Shown here: in pieces, positions 34,285 to 45,384 of the stretch | Position numbering within the stretch: the first letter of the stretch is position 1 | How the letters are laid out: every line of letters begins with the position of its first letter | Assembly (NCBI GenBank): GCA_035524595.1 | Contig: DATKOP010000100.1 | Span: 1 to 64,000, forward strand | Direction of reading: 5' to 3' | Length of the DNA: 64,000 nt | DNA from: CAIKZZ01 sp035524595 | GTDB lineage: Bacteria; Pseudomonadota; Gammaproteobacteria; Steroidobacterales; Steroidobacteraceae | The notes under the pieces: generated by a model | Seen by the model: the letters and a program-made list of their open reading frames with translations, nothing else | What the model was told of the DNA's origin: nothing | The model's database searches: none | Made by a program: the position numbers and the translations under genes

Positions 34285-34574
34285 CCCCCCAAGTCATGGC
34301 CTATATACGCGTTCAATCTAACCCGGAGCCGGCTCGCTCGGCAAGTCGTCGCAGGCTCAGCCTGGGCTCGTTTGTCAACCGAATTTTGTGTTTTTCTATC
34401 AATGACTTGCCGATATATTGCCGGCCCGCGAAGAACGCTCATTCCGGCCCGAGATTTTGGTGCAGCGCGATCTTCCAGCGCCCTATATGGATATATAAAT
34501 TTCGTGGACTCGGGCCCCGGGGCGATGGTAGGTTGCCGGCCACGGACAGCACGCGATTCAAGGGGGAGCGCGCC
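34285..34574. promoter_or_regulatory. AT-rich divergent promoter region between Rieske pair and aminotransferase operon
   Basis: These 290 bases are the most AT-rich stretch of any length in the window. Features seen: CCTATATACGCG near 34299-34310, a TTGTCA at 34372-34377 followed by TTTTGTGTTTTTCTATCA, CGATATATTG near 34411-34420, and TATAT-GG-ATATA (34484-34495), a perfect short inverted repeat inside CCTATATGGATATATAAAT. It must hold promoters for both directions, and several elements could be operators, but I cannot place -35/-10 pairs with confidence. No gene is seen; the open frame that runs through it is an upstream extension of the aminotransferase frame. Confidence 0.6.
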
Positions 34575-35900
34575 ATGCCTCGGGACCTGACGAAGAGCAA
34601 CGCCCACTGGAAGAAGGCGGTGACCCGCCTGCCGCTCGGCGTCGCCTCCAACTTCCGCTACTGGGGCGAGGACCGCACGATCTACGTCAAGGAAGGCCGC
34701 GGCGCGCGGATCACCGACCTCGACGGCAACCGCTACGTCGACTACCGGCTCGGCTACGGCCCGGCGATCCTCGGCTACGCCGACCCGCGCGTCGACGCCG
34801 CGGCCCGCGAGGGCATGAACGTCGGCGGCGTGTTCGCGCTGTCGACCGAGCGCGAGTACCGGGTCGCCGAGCGCATCGCGAAGATGGTGCCGGCGGCCGA
34901 GCTGGTGCGCTTCTCGAACTCCGGCACCGAGGCGGTGATGGCGGGCCTCCGGCTCGCGCGCGCCTACACCGGCAGGGACGACTACATCATCCTCGAGGGC
35001 AGCTACCACGGCCTGTTCGACGCCGCCATGTGGTACACGCCCATGGAGAAGTGGTCGCAGCAGGGCGAGCCCGAGATCCACCCCTACAGCCAGGGCATCC
35101 CGCTCGGCGCGCGCGGCTACGCGCACTTCGTGCAGGCCAACGACATCGAGCAGCTCGAGGCGACCTTCAAGCGCACCGCCGGCAAGGTCGCCTGCATGCT
35201 GCTCGAGCCGATCATGGGCAACTGCCTCGGCATCGCCGCCGAGGCCGAGTACCTGCACGCCGCGCGGGCACTGTGCGACAAGTACGGGGTCGTGCTGCTG
35301 ATCGACGAGGTCAAGACCGGCTTTCGCGTCGCTCGCGGCGGCGTGCAGTCGCTGCACAACGTCCGGCCGGACCTCACCACCTTCGCCAAGGCGGTCGCCA
35401 ACGGCTACCCGATCTCGGTGCTCGCCGGCCGCGAGGAGATCATGCGCAAGCTCGGCAGGGGCGTCGCCCACGGCGGCACCTACACGGCGCACTCGGTGTC
35501 GATGGCGGCCGCCGAGAAGTGCCTCGAGATCCTCGACGAGACCGATGCGCTCGAGCGCGTCGCCGACTTCGGCACGCGCCTGATGAAGGGCATGAGCCAG
35601 ATCCTCTCGGCGCGCGGCATCGCCCACAGCTTCGTCGGCCACGCGTCGATGCCGGGCCTGTACTTCGACGCCCGGCCGCCGCGCAACTACCGCGACTGGA
35701 AGGGCAGCGACTACGCCTTCTACGACGCGATGGCGCAGGTGCTGCACGACGAGGGCGTGCTGTGCGAGCCCGACTCGCGCGAGCCGTGGTTCATCTCGGC
35801 GGCGCACGACGACTCGTGCCTCGCCGACACGCTGCGCGGCTTCGAGATCGCGGTCGACACGACGCTGAAGTCGCGGGTCGCCGACAAAGTGCGCGCCTGA
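34575..35900 (+). CDS. Class III PLP aminotransferase (glutamate-1-semialdehyde aminomutase-like)
   Basis: A 441-residue fold-type I PLP enzyme. Family marks: NSGTEAVMAGLRLARAYTG, ILEGSYHGLFD, LLIDEVKTGFRVARGG with the PLP-nitrogen Asp, and the Schiff-base Lys272 in TTFAKAVANGYP; GGTYTAHSVSMAAA follows. Relatives move amino groups between omega-amino acids or amines and keto acids, or isomerise them like HemL. ATG 34575 has AGGGGGAG just upstream and gives the normal N-terminus. It begins a co-directional run (two CrtI-like flavoproteins, GcvT-like protein, PotA-like ATPase, TonB receptor), with the next gene 17 bases away. It is not HemL for tetrapyrrole synthesis, judged by context and sequence differences. 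Confidence 0.92.
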   Translation: MPRDLTKSNAHWKKAVTRLPLGVASNFRYWGEDRTIYVKEGRGARITDLDGNRYVDYRLGYGPAILGYADPRVDAAAREGMNVGGVFALSTEREYRVAERIAKMVPAAELVRFSNSGTEAVMAGLRLARAYTGRDDYIILEGSYHGLFDAAMWYTPMEKWSQQGEPEIHPYSQGIPLGARGYAHFVQANDIEQLEATFKRTAGKVACMLLEPIMGNCLGIAAEAEYLHAARALCDKYGVVLLIDEVKTGFRVARGGVQSLHNVRPDLTTFAKAVANGYPISVLAGREEIMRKLGRGVAHGGTYTAHSVSMAAAEKCLEILDETDALERVADFGTRLMKGMSQILSARGIAHSFVGHASMPGLYFDARPPRNYRDWKGSDYAFYDAMAQVLHDEGVLCEPDSREPWFISAAHDDSCLADTLRGFEIAVDTTLKSRVADKVRA

Positions 35901-35917
35901 GCGGCCGGTCCCGGGGG

Positions 35918-37528
35918 ATGACCGCCGCGAGCCAGAGGCGCCACGACGTCATCGTCGTCGGCGCCGGCCACAACGGCCTGGTCGCGGCCTGCTACCTGGC
36001 GCGCGCCGGGCTCGACGTGCTGGTGCTCGAGCGCAACGACTACATCGGCGGCGCGGCCGTCAGCCGCCGGCTGTACCAGGACTTCACCTACTCGAACTGC
36101 TCCTACGTCTGCAGCCTGCTGCGCCCGGAGATCATGCGCACGCTCGAGCTGCCGCGCTTCGGCCTGCAGATCATCCCCTACGAGGGCGGCTGCACGATGA
36201 TGCGCGACGGCGGCCACCTCGCGCTCTACGACAACCACGACGCGCTCAGGCGCGAGATCGCGCGCCACTCGAGGCGCGACGCCGAGGCCTACCACCGCTT
36301 CTCGCGCGACATCATCCGGCAGTGCAAGTTCATCAAGCCGCTCTTGATGCGCGAGCCGCCGGACCCGACCTCGTTCCGGCCGCGCGACCTGAAGGAGCTG
36401 CTGTACCTCGGCCAGCGGCTCTACAACGTCGGCGAGGAGCGGATGTACGACACGATCCGCTTCTGGACGATGAGCGCCGCGGACTTCCTCGACGAGTACT
36501 TCGAGAGCGAGATCGTCAAGGCGCACTTCTCGGGCAGCTCGATCATCGGCACGGCGCTCGGGCCCCGCTCGCCGGGCAGCGCCTACGTGCTGCTGCACCA
36601 CTACATGGGCGACATCGACGAGACCGTCGGCGCCTGGGGCTTCGCCCGCGGCGGCATGGGCGCGGTCACCGCGGCGCTCACGGCCTCGCTGCAGGCGAGC
36701 GGCGGCGCGGTCCGCACCGCGGCGCCGGTCGAGCAGATCCTGGTGCGCGGCGGCCGGGCGCGCGGCGTGGTGCTCGCGAGCGGCGAGGAGCTCGCGGCGA
36801 GCACCGTCGTCTCGAACCTGGACGTCAGGCGCACCTTCCTGAACGCGGTCGCCGCCGAGCACCTGCCCGAGGACTTCCTGCGGGCGGTGCGCCGCTTCAA
36901 GATCCGCGGCTCCTCCGGCAAGCTCAACATCGCGCTCGACGGGCTGCCGAGCTTCCCGGCGATCCCGGCCGGCGCGCCCTGCATCCGCGGCGACCTGCAC
37001 GTCACCGACACGATCGCGATGATGGAGCGCGCCTACGACGACTGGAAGGAGGGCCGCTGGTCGGCCGCGCCCTACGTCGACATGCTGATCCCGTCGCAGA
37101 TCGACCCGACGATGGCCCCGGACGGCAAGCACTACATGTCGGTGTTCGTGCAGTACTGCCCGTACGAGCTCGCCGACGGGCCGTGGACCGACCAGAAGCG
37201 CCAGGCCTTCGGCGCGACGGTCATCGACGCGATCGCGCGCCACAGCCCGGACTTCAAGAGCCTGATCCGCCACGCCGAGATCCGCACGCCCTGGGACATC
37301 GAGAACGAGGTGGGCCTCACCGAGGGCAACATCTTCCAGGGCGAGCTGACGATGGACCAGCTGCTGTTCAACCGGCCGGTGCCGGGCTACGCGCAGTACC
37401 GCACGCCCATCGCCGGCCTGTACCTGTCGGGCTCCTCGACCCACCCTGGCGGCGGCGTCATGGGCGCGCCCGGCGCGAACGCGGCGCGCCGCGTGCTGGC
37501 CGACCTCGGCCGCGGCGGCCTGCGATGA
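35918..37528 (+). CDS. CrtI-like FAD-dependent oxidoreductase (phytoene-dehydrogenase family), first of tandem pair
   Basis: A 536-residue flavoprotein of the phytoene desaturase/amine-oxidase superfamily. The ADP-binding loop VIVVGAGHNGLVAACYLA is at the N-terminus and the FAD C-terminal signature PGGGVMGAPGANAARRVL at the end; GGMGAVTAAL marks the middle. True carotenoid enzymes occur with crtB/crtE, none of which is here, so another substrate is likely, perhaps an amine or a saturated bond in an amine-derived acid. ATG 35918 follows CCGGGGG. It lies 17 bases after the aminotransferase gene and overlaps the next, paralogous gene by ATGA. Confidence 0.92.
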   Translation: MTAASQRRHDVIVVGAGHNGLVAACYLARAGLDVLVLERNDYIGGAAVSRRLYQDFTYSNCSYVCSLLRPEIMRTLELPRFGLQIIPYEGGCTMMRDGGHLALYDNHDALRREIARHSRRDAEAYHRFSRDIIRQCKFIKPLLMREPPDPTSFRPRDLKELLYLGQRLYNVGEERMYDTIRFWTMSAADFLDEYFESEIVKAHFSGSSIIGTALGPRSPGSAYVLLHHYMGDIDETVGAWGFARGGMGAVTAALTASLQASGGAVRTAAPVEQILVRGGRARGVVLASGEELAASTVVSNLDVRRTFLNAVAAEHLPEDFLRAVRRFKIRGSSGKLNIALDGLPSFPAIPAGAPCIRGDLHVTDTIAMMERAYDDWKEGRWSAAPYVDMLIPSQIDPTMAPDGKHYMSVFVQYCPYELADGPWTDQKRQAFGATVIDAIARHSPDFKSLIRHAEIRTPWDIENEVGLTEGNIFQGELTMDQLLFNRPVPGYAQYRTPIAGLYLSGSSTHPGGGVMGAPGANAARRVLADLGRGGLR

Positions 37529-39096
37529 GCGCCGCCGCCGCGAGCTGGGACGCGATCGTCGTCGGCGCCGGCCACAACGGCCTGGTCTGCGCCGCGACGC
37601 TGGCGCGCGGCGGCCGCCGGGTGCTGGTGCTCGAGGCCGGCGCGACCGTCGGCGGCTGCGCGGTCACCCGCGAGTTCGCGCCGGGCTTTCGGGTCTCGGC
37701 CGGCGCGCACCTGCTGCACCAGATGCCGGCCGGGCTGATCGCCGAGCTCGGCCTCGCCGCGCACGGCCTCGAGTACGCGGCGAGCGCCCTGCCGACCACC
37801 GCGCTCGCCGCGGACGGCGAGCCGCTCGAGATCGGCGATCTCACCGCGCTCGCGCGCCGCTCGGCGGCCGACGCCCGCGCCTGGCCGCTCTTCACCGCGC
37901 GCCTCGGGCGCTTCGCGCGGCTGCTCAGGCGCCTCCTCGACGCGCCCGCGCCGCGCCTCGGCAGCGACGCCTGGTCCGACCGGCTCGCCCTCGGCGAGCT
38001 CGGCCTGAGGCTGCGCCTCCTCGGCCGGCGCGACATGCGCGAGCTGCTGCGCATCATCGGCATGAACGCCTACGACCTGGTCTGCGACGAGTTCGAGCTG
38101 CCGGCGCTGCAGGGCGCGCTCGGCCTCGACGCGGTGCTCGGCAGCAACTTCGGGCCGCGCGCGCCGGGCACGGTGCTGACGCTGCTCTACCGGCTCGCGG
38201 CCGAGTCGGCGGCCGGCCCGCGGGCACTGGCCCAGCCGCGGGGCGGGATGGGCGCGCTCAGTGCGGCGCTCTCGCGCGCCGCGACCGCCGCCGGTGCCGT
38301 GATCCGCACCTCGGCGCCGGTCGCGCGGATCGCCGTGCGCGACGACCGGGCCGGCGGCGTCGTGCTCGAGTCCGGCGAGGAGCTCGCGGCGCCCTGCGTG
38401 CTGTCGAGCGCCGACGCCAAGACCACCTTCCTGAGGCTGCTCGGCACCGAGCACCTCGACACCGGCTTCGTGCGCCGCGTCGACCACTTCCGCAGCCGCG
38501 GCGTCGCGGCCCGGCTGCACCTCGCGCTCGACCGGCTGCCGGCGTTTCGCACCCGCGCGCCGGCGGCGCTCGGCGGGCGGCTGCTGGTGGCGCCGTCGGC
38601 CGACTACCTCGAGCGCGCCTGGAACCACTCGAAGTACCAGCAGTGGTCGGCGGAGCCGGCGCTCGAGATCACGATCCCGACGGTCCACGACCCGGCGCTG
38701 GCGCCGGCCGGGCGCCACGTGCTGTCCGCGACCGTGCAGTACGCCCCGTACGCCGCCGAGGGCGGCTGGCAGAGCCAGAAGCCGCGCTTCCTCGAGGCGC
38801 TCTACGGCGTGCTCGAGGCGCACGCCCCGGGCCTGCGCTCGAGCGTGCTCGCCGCGGAGCTCCTGACGCCGGCGGACCTCGAGCGCGAGTTCCGCGTCAC
38901 TGGCGGCCACTGGCACCACGGCGACCTGGCCTTCGACCAGTTCTACATGGTGCGGCCGGTGCCGGGCGCCGCGCAGCACGCGACGCCGCTCGCCGGGCTC
39001 TACCTGTGCGGCGCGAGCTGCCACCCGGGCGGCGGCGTCATGGGGATCGCCGGCCGCAACGCCGCGCGGCGGGTCCTCGCGGAGGTCCGCCGATGA
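37525..39096 (+). CDS. CrtI-like FAD-dependent oxidoreductase, second of tandem pair
   Basis: A 523-residue paralog of the preceding protein, colinear along its whole length: IVVGAGHNGLVCAATLARGG at the start, QPRGGMGALSAALSRAA in the middle and PGGGVMGIAGRNAARRVL at the end. The two genes overlap (ATGA) and the stop of this one overlaps the GcvT-like gene, so three proteins are probably made in fixed ratio and may work as a complex. A tandem duplication with divergence is the simplest origin. The reaction is unknown; FAD-dependent oxidation or isomerisation is expected. Confidence 0.92.
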   Translation: MSAAAASWDAIVVGAGHNGLVCAATLARGGRRVLVLEAGATVGGCAVTREFAPGFRVSAGAHLLHQMPAGLIAELGLAAHGLEYAASALPTTALAADGEPLEIGDLTALARRSAADARAWPLFTARLGRFARLLRRLLDAPAPRLGSDAWSDRLALGELGLRLRLLGRRDMRELLRIIGMNAYDLVCDEFELPALQGALGLDAVLGSNFGPRAPGTVLTLLYRLAAESAAGPRALAQPRGGMGALSAALSRAATAAGAVIRTSAPVARIAVRDDRAGGVVLESGEELAAPCVLSSADAKTTFLRLLGTEHLDTGFVRRVDHFRSRGVAARLHLALDRLPAFRTRAPAALGGRLLVAPSADYLERAWNHSKYQQWSAEPALEITIPTVHDPALAPAGRHVLSATVQYAPYAAEGGWQSQKPRFLEALYGVLEAHAPGLRSSVLAAELLTPADLEREFRVTGGHWHHGDLAFDQFYMVRPVPGAAQHATPLAGLYLCGASCHPGGGVMGIAGRNAARRVLAEVRR

Positions 39097-40301
39097 CGAG
39101 CCCGCGCCCGGTCCCGCCCCACTTCAGGAAACCGCTGCTCGAGACGCCGTTCAGCGAGCGCGCGCGCGAGCTGCAGCAGAACGATCATTTCGTCGCCTGG
39201 GCCGGCTACAGCACGGTCGACGTGTTCACGACCGTCGAGCAGGAGTATTTCGCGGTCAGGAACGCCACCACGCTCTACGACCTGACGCCAATGGTGAAGT
39301 ACCGGATCACCGGCCCCGACGCGGAGCGCTTCCTGAACCGGCTCGTGACCCGCGACGTGCGCAGGCTGAAGGCCGGCCGCGTCAGCTACGTCGTCTGGTG
39401 CAACGACGCCGGGCACATCATCGACGACGGCACGATCTTCAGGCTCGGCGCGCAGGACTTCCGGGTCTGCACCGCCGAGCGCCAGCTCGACTGGTTCGCG
39501 GACTCGGCACTCGGCTTCGACGTCGCGATCGAGGAGGTCACGAGCGAGATCGCGGCGCTCGCGGTGCAGGGACCGACCTCGTGCTTCGTGCTCAAGCGCT
39601 TCGGGCTCGCCGGCCTCGAGCGCCTCAGGCCCTTCGAGCTCGCCGAGTTCACGGTCGGCGGGCGGCCGCTGATGGCCTCGCGCACCGGCTTCACGGGCGA
39701 CCTCGGCTACGAGCTCTGGATGCGCCCGGAGCACGCGCTCGCGGTCTGGGACGAGCTGCTGGCCGCGGGCCAGACGCGCGGCATCCGCCCGATCGGCTCG
39801 CAGGCGCTCAACATGGCGCGCATCGAGGCCGGCTTCCTGCTGCCGAACGTCGATTTCGTGTCGGCCGAGCACACGATCCGGGTCCACCGCGAGCGCACGC
39901 CGCTCGAGCTCGGGCTCGGCTGGCTGGTCGAGTTCGACAAGCCGCACTTCAACGGCCGCCGCGCGCTGCTCGCGCAGCGTGAGCGGGGCCTGGAGCGGCT
40001 GCTGGTCGGGCTCGATGTCGCCGGCAACAAGCCGGCCCACAACGCACTGCTGTACGCGGAGGCGGCCGGCCGTCGCGAGGTCGGCAGCGTGACCTCCGCG
40101 ATGTGGTCGCCGACGTGCAAGCGCAACATCGCGCTGGCGATAATCGAGGCGCCGTACTTCGCGCTCGGCACGACGGTCTGGGCCGACATCTACCTCAACC
40201 GCGAACTCGTCTGGGAGCGCCGCATGGCCGCCGCGCAGGTCGTCGAGCGGCCGTTCTTCGCACCCGAGCGGCGCCGGGCGACCCCGCCCGCCGACCGCTA
40301 G
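39093..40301 (+). CDS. GcvT-family aminomethyltransferase / DmdA-like demethylase
   Basis: A 402-residue folate-dependent protein of the GcvT/DmdA family. Visible are YDLTPMVKYRITGPDAERFLNRL (as two parts either side of the usual GP..), VVWCNDAGHIIDDGTIF, ALAVQGPTS and SRTGFTGDLGYELW, all typical of the tetrahydrofolate-binding barrel. GcvT moves an aminomethylene carbon to folate in glycine cleavage, DmdA removes a methyl from DMSP; neither glycine-cleavage H nor P protein is nearby, so it probably demethylates a methylated amine or sulfonium compound. ATG 39093 overlaps the preceding flavoprotein gene. The PotA-like ATPase gene follows after 83 bases. Confidence 0.9.
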   Translation: MTSPRPVPPHFRKPLLETPFSERARELQQNDHFVAWAGYSTVDVFTTVEQEYFAVRNATTLYDLTPMVKYRITGPDAERFLNRLVTRDVRRLKAGRVSYVVWCNDAGHIIDDGTIFRLGAQDFRVCTAERQLDWFADSALGFDVAIEEVTSEIAALAVQGPTSCFVLKRFGLAGLERLRPFELAEFTVGGRPLMASRTGFTGDLGYELWMRPEHALAVWDELLAAGQTRGIRPIGSQALNMARIEAGFLLPNVDFVSAEHTIRVHRERTPLELGLGWLVEFDKPHFNGRRALLAQRERGLERLLVGLDVAGNKPAHNALLYAEAAGRREVGSVTSAMWSPTCKRNIALAIIEAPYFALGTTVWADIYLNRELVWERRMAAAQVVERPFFAPERRRATPPADR

Positions 40302-40384
40302 GCTCGGGTTCCCCGCATGGCCCGAGGTCGGTTAGGCTCGATACATGGCCGCCACGTCCGACGCACTGCAGCAGGGGACCTGAG

Positions 40385-41530
40385 GTGATCGGCTCGCAGC
40401 GCCAGGGCGTCGCCGAGCGGCCGTGGCTCGATCCGGGCGCGAGGCCGCAGATCGTGCTCGAGGGTCTCGGCAAGCGCTACGGCGAGTTCACCGCCGTCGG
40501 CAGCGTCGACCTCGCGATCTACAAGGGCGAGATGTTCGCGCTGGTCGGCGCCTCCGGCTGCGGCAAGACGACGCTGCTCAGGATGCTCGCGGGCTTCGTC
40601 ACGCCCTCCGCCGGGCGCGTGCTGATCGACGGCGTCGACATGACCGGGATCCCGCCGTACGAGCGCCCGGTCAACATGATGTTCCAGTCGTACGCGCTGT
40701 TTCCGCACATGACGGTCGCGGACAACGTCGGCTACGGCCTCAAGCGCATGGCGGTGGACGCCGCGAGCCGCCGCCAGCGCGTCGCCGAGGCGCTCGAGAT
40801 GGTCCAGCTCGGCGGGCTCGGCGCCCGCAAGCCGCACCAGCTGTCCGGCGGCCAGCGCCAGCGCGTCGCGCTCGCGCGCGCGCTGATCCGCCGCCCCAAG
40901 GTGCTGCTGCTCGACGAGCCGCTGTCGGCGCTCGACAAGAAGCTGCGCGAGAGCACGCAGTTCGAGCTGATGGACCTGCAGTACGAGGTCGGCATCACCT
41001 TCATCGTCGTCACCCACGACCAGGACGAGGCGATGGCGCTCTCGAGCCGGATCGCGGTCATGGATCGCGGCGCGGTGGTGCAGGTGGGCACGCCGGCCGA
41101 GGTCTACGAGTTCCCGCGGACGCGCTTCGTGGCCGACTTCTTCGGCACCGCGAACCTCCTGGAGGGCACGGTGACCGCGCGCGAGCCCGGCCTCGTCACG
41201 GTCCACAGCGCCGCGCTCGACTGCGACCTGTACGTCGACGAGGCGGGGCCCTGCCGCGTCGGCGAGCAGGTGTGCGTCGCGGTCCGCCCGGAGAAGGTGC
41301 GCCTCAGCAAGACCGCGCCGGCGGCGAGCGGGCGCAACCGCCTCAAGGGCGTCGTCTGGGAGCTCGGCTACCTTGGCAACCGCTCGACCTACCAGATCAA
41401 GACGCCGGGCGGCACGATCGTGACCGCCTTCGCCCAGAACGAGCGCCGCACGCTCGACTGGTCGATCGACTGGAGCGACGAGGTCTACCTCAGCTGGGAC
41501 GCGGACGCCGCGGTCCTGCTGCAATCGTGA
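40385..41530 (+). CDS. Polyamine-type ABC importer ATPase (PotA-like)
   Basis: A 381-residue ABC ATPase of the PotA/PotG type. Walker A GASGCGKTT, Q-loop MFQSYALFPHMTVADNVGYG, signature LSGGQRQRVALARAL, Walker B VLLLDEPLSALDKKLR, H-loop VVTHDQDEAMALS; the last 120 residues form a TOBE-like domain. GTG 40385 is chosen: it has AGGGGACCTGAG upstream and gives a normal N-terminus, while the frame is open further 5' only inside the GcvT-like gene. It probably energises the PotB/PotC-like permeases at 26883-28674, which lack a local ATPase. A 12-codon open frame (40345-40383) ends one base before its start. The TonB receptor gene follows after 83 bases. Confidence 0.92.
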   Translation: MIGSQRQGVAERPWLDPGARPQIVLEGLGKRYGEFTAVGSVDLAIYKGEMFALVGASGCGKTTLLRMLAGFVTPSAGRVLIDGVDMTGIPPYERPVNMMFQSYALFPHMTVADNVGYGLKRMAVDAASRRQRVAEALEMVQLGGLGARKPHQLSGGQRQRVALARALIRRPKVLLLDEPLSALDKKLRESTQFELMDLQYEVGITFIVVTHDQDEAMALSSRIAVMDRGAVVQVGTPAEVYEFPRTRFVADFFGTANLLEGTVTAREPGLVTVHSAALDCDLYVDEAGPCRVGEQVCVAVRPEKVRLSKTAPAASGRNRLKGVVWELGYLGNRSTYQIKTPGGTIVTAFAQNERRTLDWSIDWSDEVYLSWDADAAVLLQS

Positions 41531-41613
41531 ACCACATCGGGACGACGCCGGGCGGGACCGCCACCGCCGCACTCCAGAACCAGATCCGCTTCACATCCGG
41601 GGGAAACGAGGCC

Positions 41614-44169
<2,556 letters not shown>

Positions 44170-44180
44170 GCCGGACCGGC

Positions 44181-44210
44181 CGGCCCGCTGGGGATTCCCT
44201 CAGCGGGCCG
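44181..44210. terminator. Hairpin between convergent genes (possible bidirectional terminator)
   Basis: CGGCCCGCTG at 44181-44190 pairs perfectly with CAGCGGGCCG at 44201-44210 around a ten-base loop. It lies between the stop of the second TonB receptor and the end of the aminotransferase gene, overlapping the last codons of the latter. There is no T-run on either side, so it may terminate poorly without help from Rho or from polymerase collision. Confidence 0.5.
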
Positions 44211-45384
44211 GGGCGAGCGCCGCGCAGAAGCGGCGGATCCGGGCGGCGGCGTCCGCGAGCGTCGCCTCCTCGGCCGCGAAGCAGGCGCGCACGAAGCCCT
44301 CGGTGGCGCGCCCGAAGGCCGCGCCGTCGAGCAGCGACACGCGCTCGGCCCGGTAGAGCCGGTGCACGAACTCGCCGGCCGAGAGGCCGGTCGCGCGCAC
44401 GTCGAGCAGCATGAACATGCCGGCGTCCGGCGAGCACGCGCGCACGCCCGGCAGGTCCTCGAGCGCGCGGCAGAAGAGATCGCGCCGCCGCGCGCAGTAG
44501 TCGCGCACCGTCGACTCGGCCTCGGCCGCGATCGCGAGCGCCGCCTCAGCCGCCTGCTGCACGAAGCCGGGCAGCCCGTACAGCATGTTGAGCGCGAGCT
44601 GCTCGGCGTGCGCGACGAAGTCCGCCGGGCCGACGATCCAGCCCGCCCGCCAGCCGGTCATCGCGTGGGTCTTCGAGAGGCTGCCGAGCGTCAGCACCTG
44701 CTCCGGCAGGCGGGCCGCGAGCGACGGCACGCGGCCGCCCTCGGCGATGCCCGCGTACACCTCGTCGGAGACGATCCAGAGGCCATGGCGGCGCGCGAGC
44801 GCCGCGATGCCGTCCACGTCCGCGTCCGAGAACACGACGCCGGTGGGGTTGTTGGGCGTCGCGAGGAAGATCGCCCGCGTGCGCGGCGTGACCGCGGCCT
44901 CGAGGGCCGCGAGGTCCGGGTGGAAGCCGCGCGCCGCCGGCGCCTCGACCGGCACGAGCGTCGCGCCGCTGGCGCGGATCGTCGCCGGGTAGGTGGCGTA
45001 CATCGGGTCGAGCGCGATGACCTCGTCGCCCGGCCCGGCGAGCAGCAGCGAGGCCACGAACAGCCCGTTCTGGCAGCCGCCGAGCACGATCGCGTTCTCG
45101 GCGCCGGCCGGCTGGCCGGTGCGCCGCGTGTGCAGCGCCGCGACCGCCGCCCGCAGCCGGGGGCGGCCGGCGCTCTCGGTGTAGTGCGTGTCCCCGGCCC
45201 GCAGCGCCGTGACCGCGGCGTCGACCACGGCCGGCGGCGTGTCGAGGTCGGGGTCGCCCACCGAGAGCACGATCACGTCCTCGCCGCGGGCCAGGGCGTT
45301 GCGCGCCTCCCAGTGCAGCGCCCACGGATCGCCGCCCGCCTCGTGCGCGATGCGCTCGACGAACGGCGCGAAGCGCGGCTTCAC
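44200..45384 (-). CDS. Class I/II aminotransferase, AruH-like (arginine:pyruvate transaminase family)
   Basis: A 394-residue fold-type I PLP enzyme. It shows VLSVGDPDLDTP, THYTESAGRPRLR, LATPNNPTGVVFS, SDEVYAGI and the Schiff-base Lys238 in GSLSKTHAMTGWRAGW. Long stretches agree with my memory of Pseudomonas AruH, which transaminates L-arginine with pyruvate to 2-ketoarginine. GTG 45384 overlaps the stop of the TPP-enzyme gene (GTGA), so the two are coupled, as aruI and aruH are in Pseudomonas. The substrate here may be arginine, methylarginine, or another long basic or trimethylated amino acid such as trimethyllysine. The gene converges with the TonB receptor gene. Confidence 0.9.
   Translation of the reverse strand: MKPRFAPFVERIAHEAGGDPWALHWEARNALARGEDVIVLSVGDPDLDTPPAVVDAAVTALRAGDTHYTESAGRPRLRAAVAALHTRRTGQPAGAENAIVLGGCQNGLFVASLLLAGPGDEVIALDPMYATYPATIRASGATLVPVEAPAARGFHPDLAALEAAVTPRTRAIFLATPNNPTGVVFSDADVDGIAALARRHGLWIVSDEVYAGIAEGGRVPSLAARLPEQVLTLGSLSKTHAMTGWRAGWIVGPADFVAHAEQLALNMLYGLPGFVQQAAEAALAIAAEAESTVRDYCARRRDLFCRALEDLPGVRACSPDAGMFMLLDVRATGLSAGEFVHRLYRAERVSLLDGAAFGRATEGFVRACFAAEEATLADAAARIRRFCAALAPAR

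Noticed and set aside
35918..39096. Carotenoid biosynthesis cluster
   Set aside because: Two phytoene-dehydrogenase-like proteins are present, but there is no crtB, crtE or crtY, and the operon context is amine metabolism.
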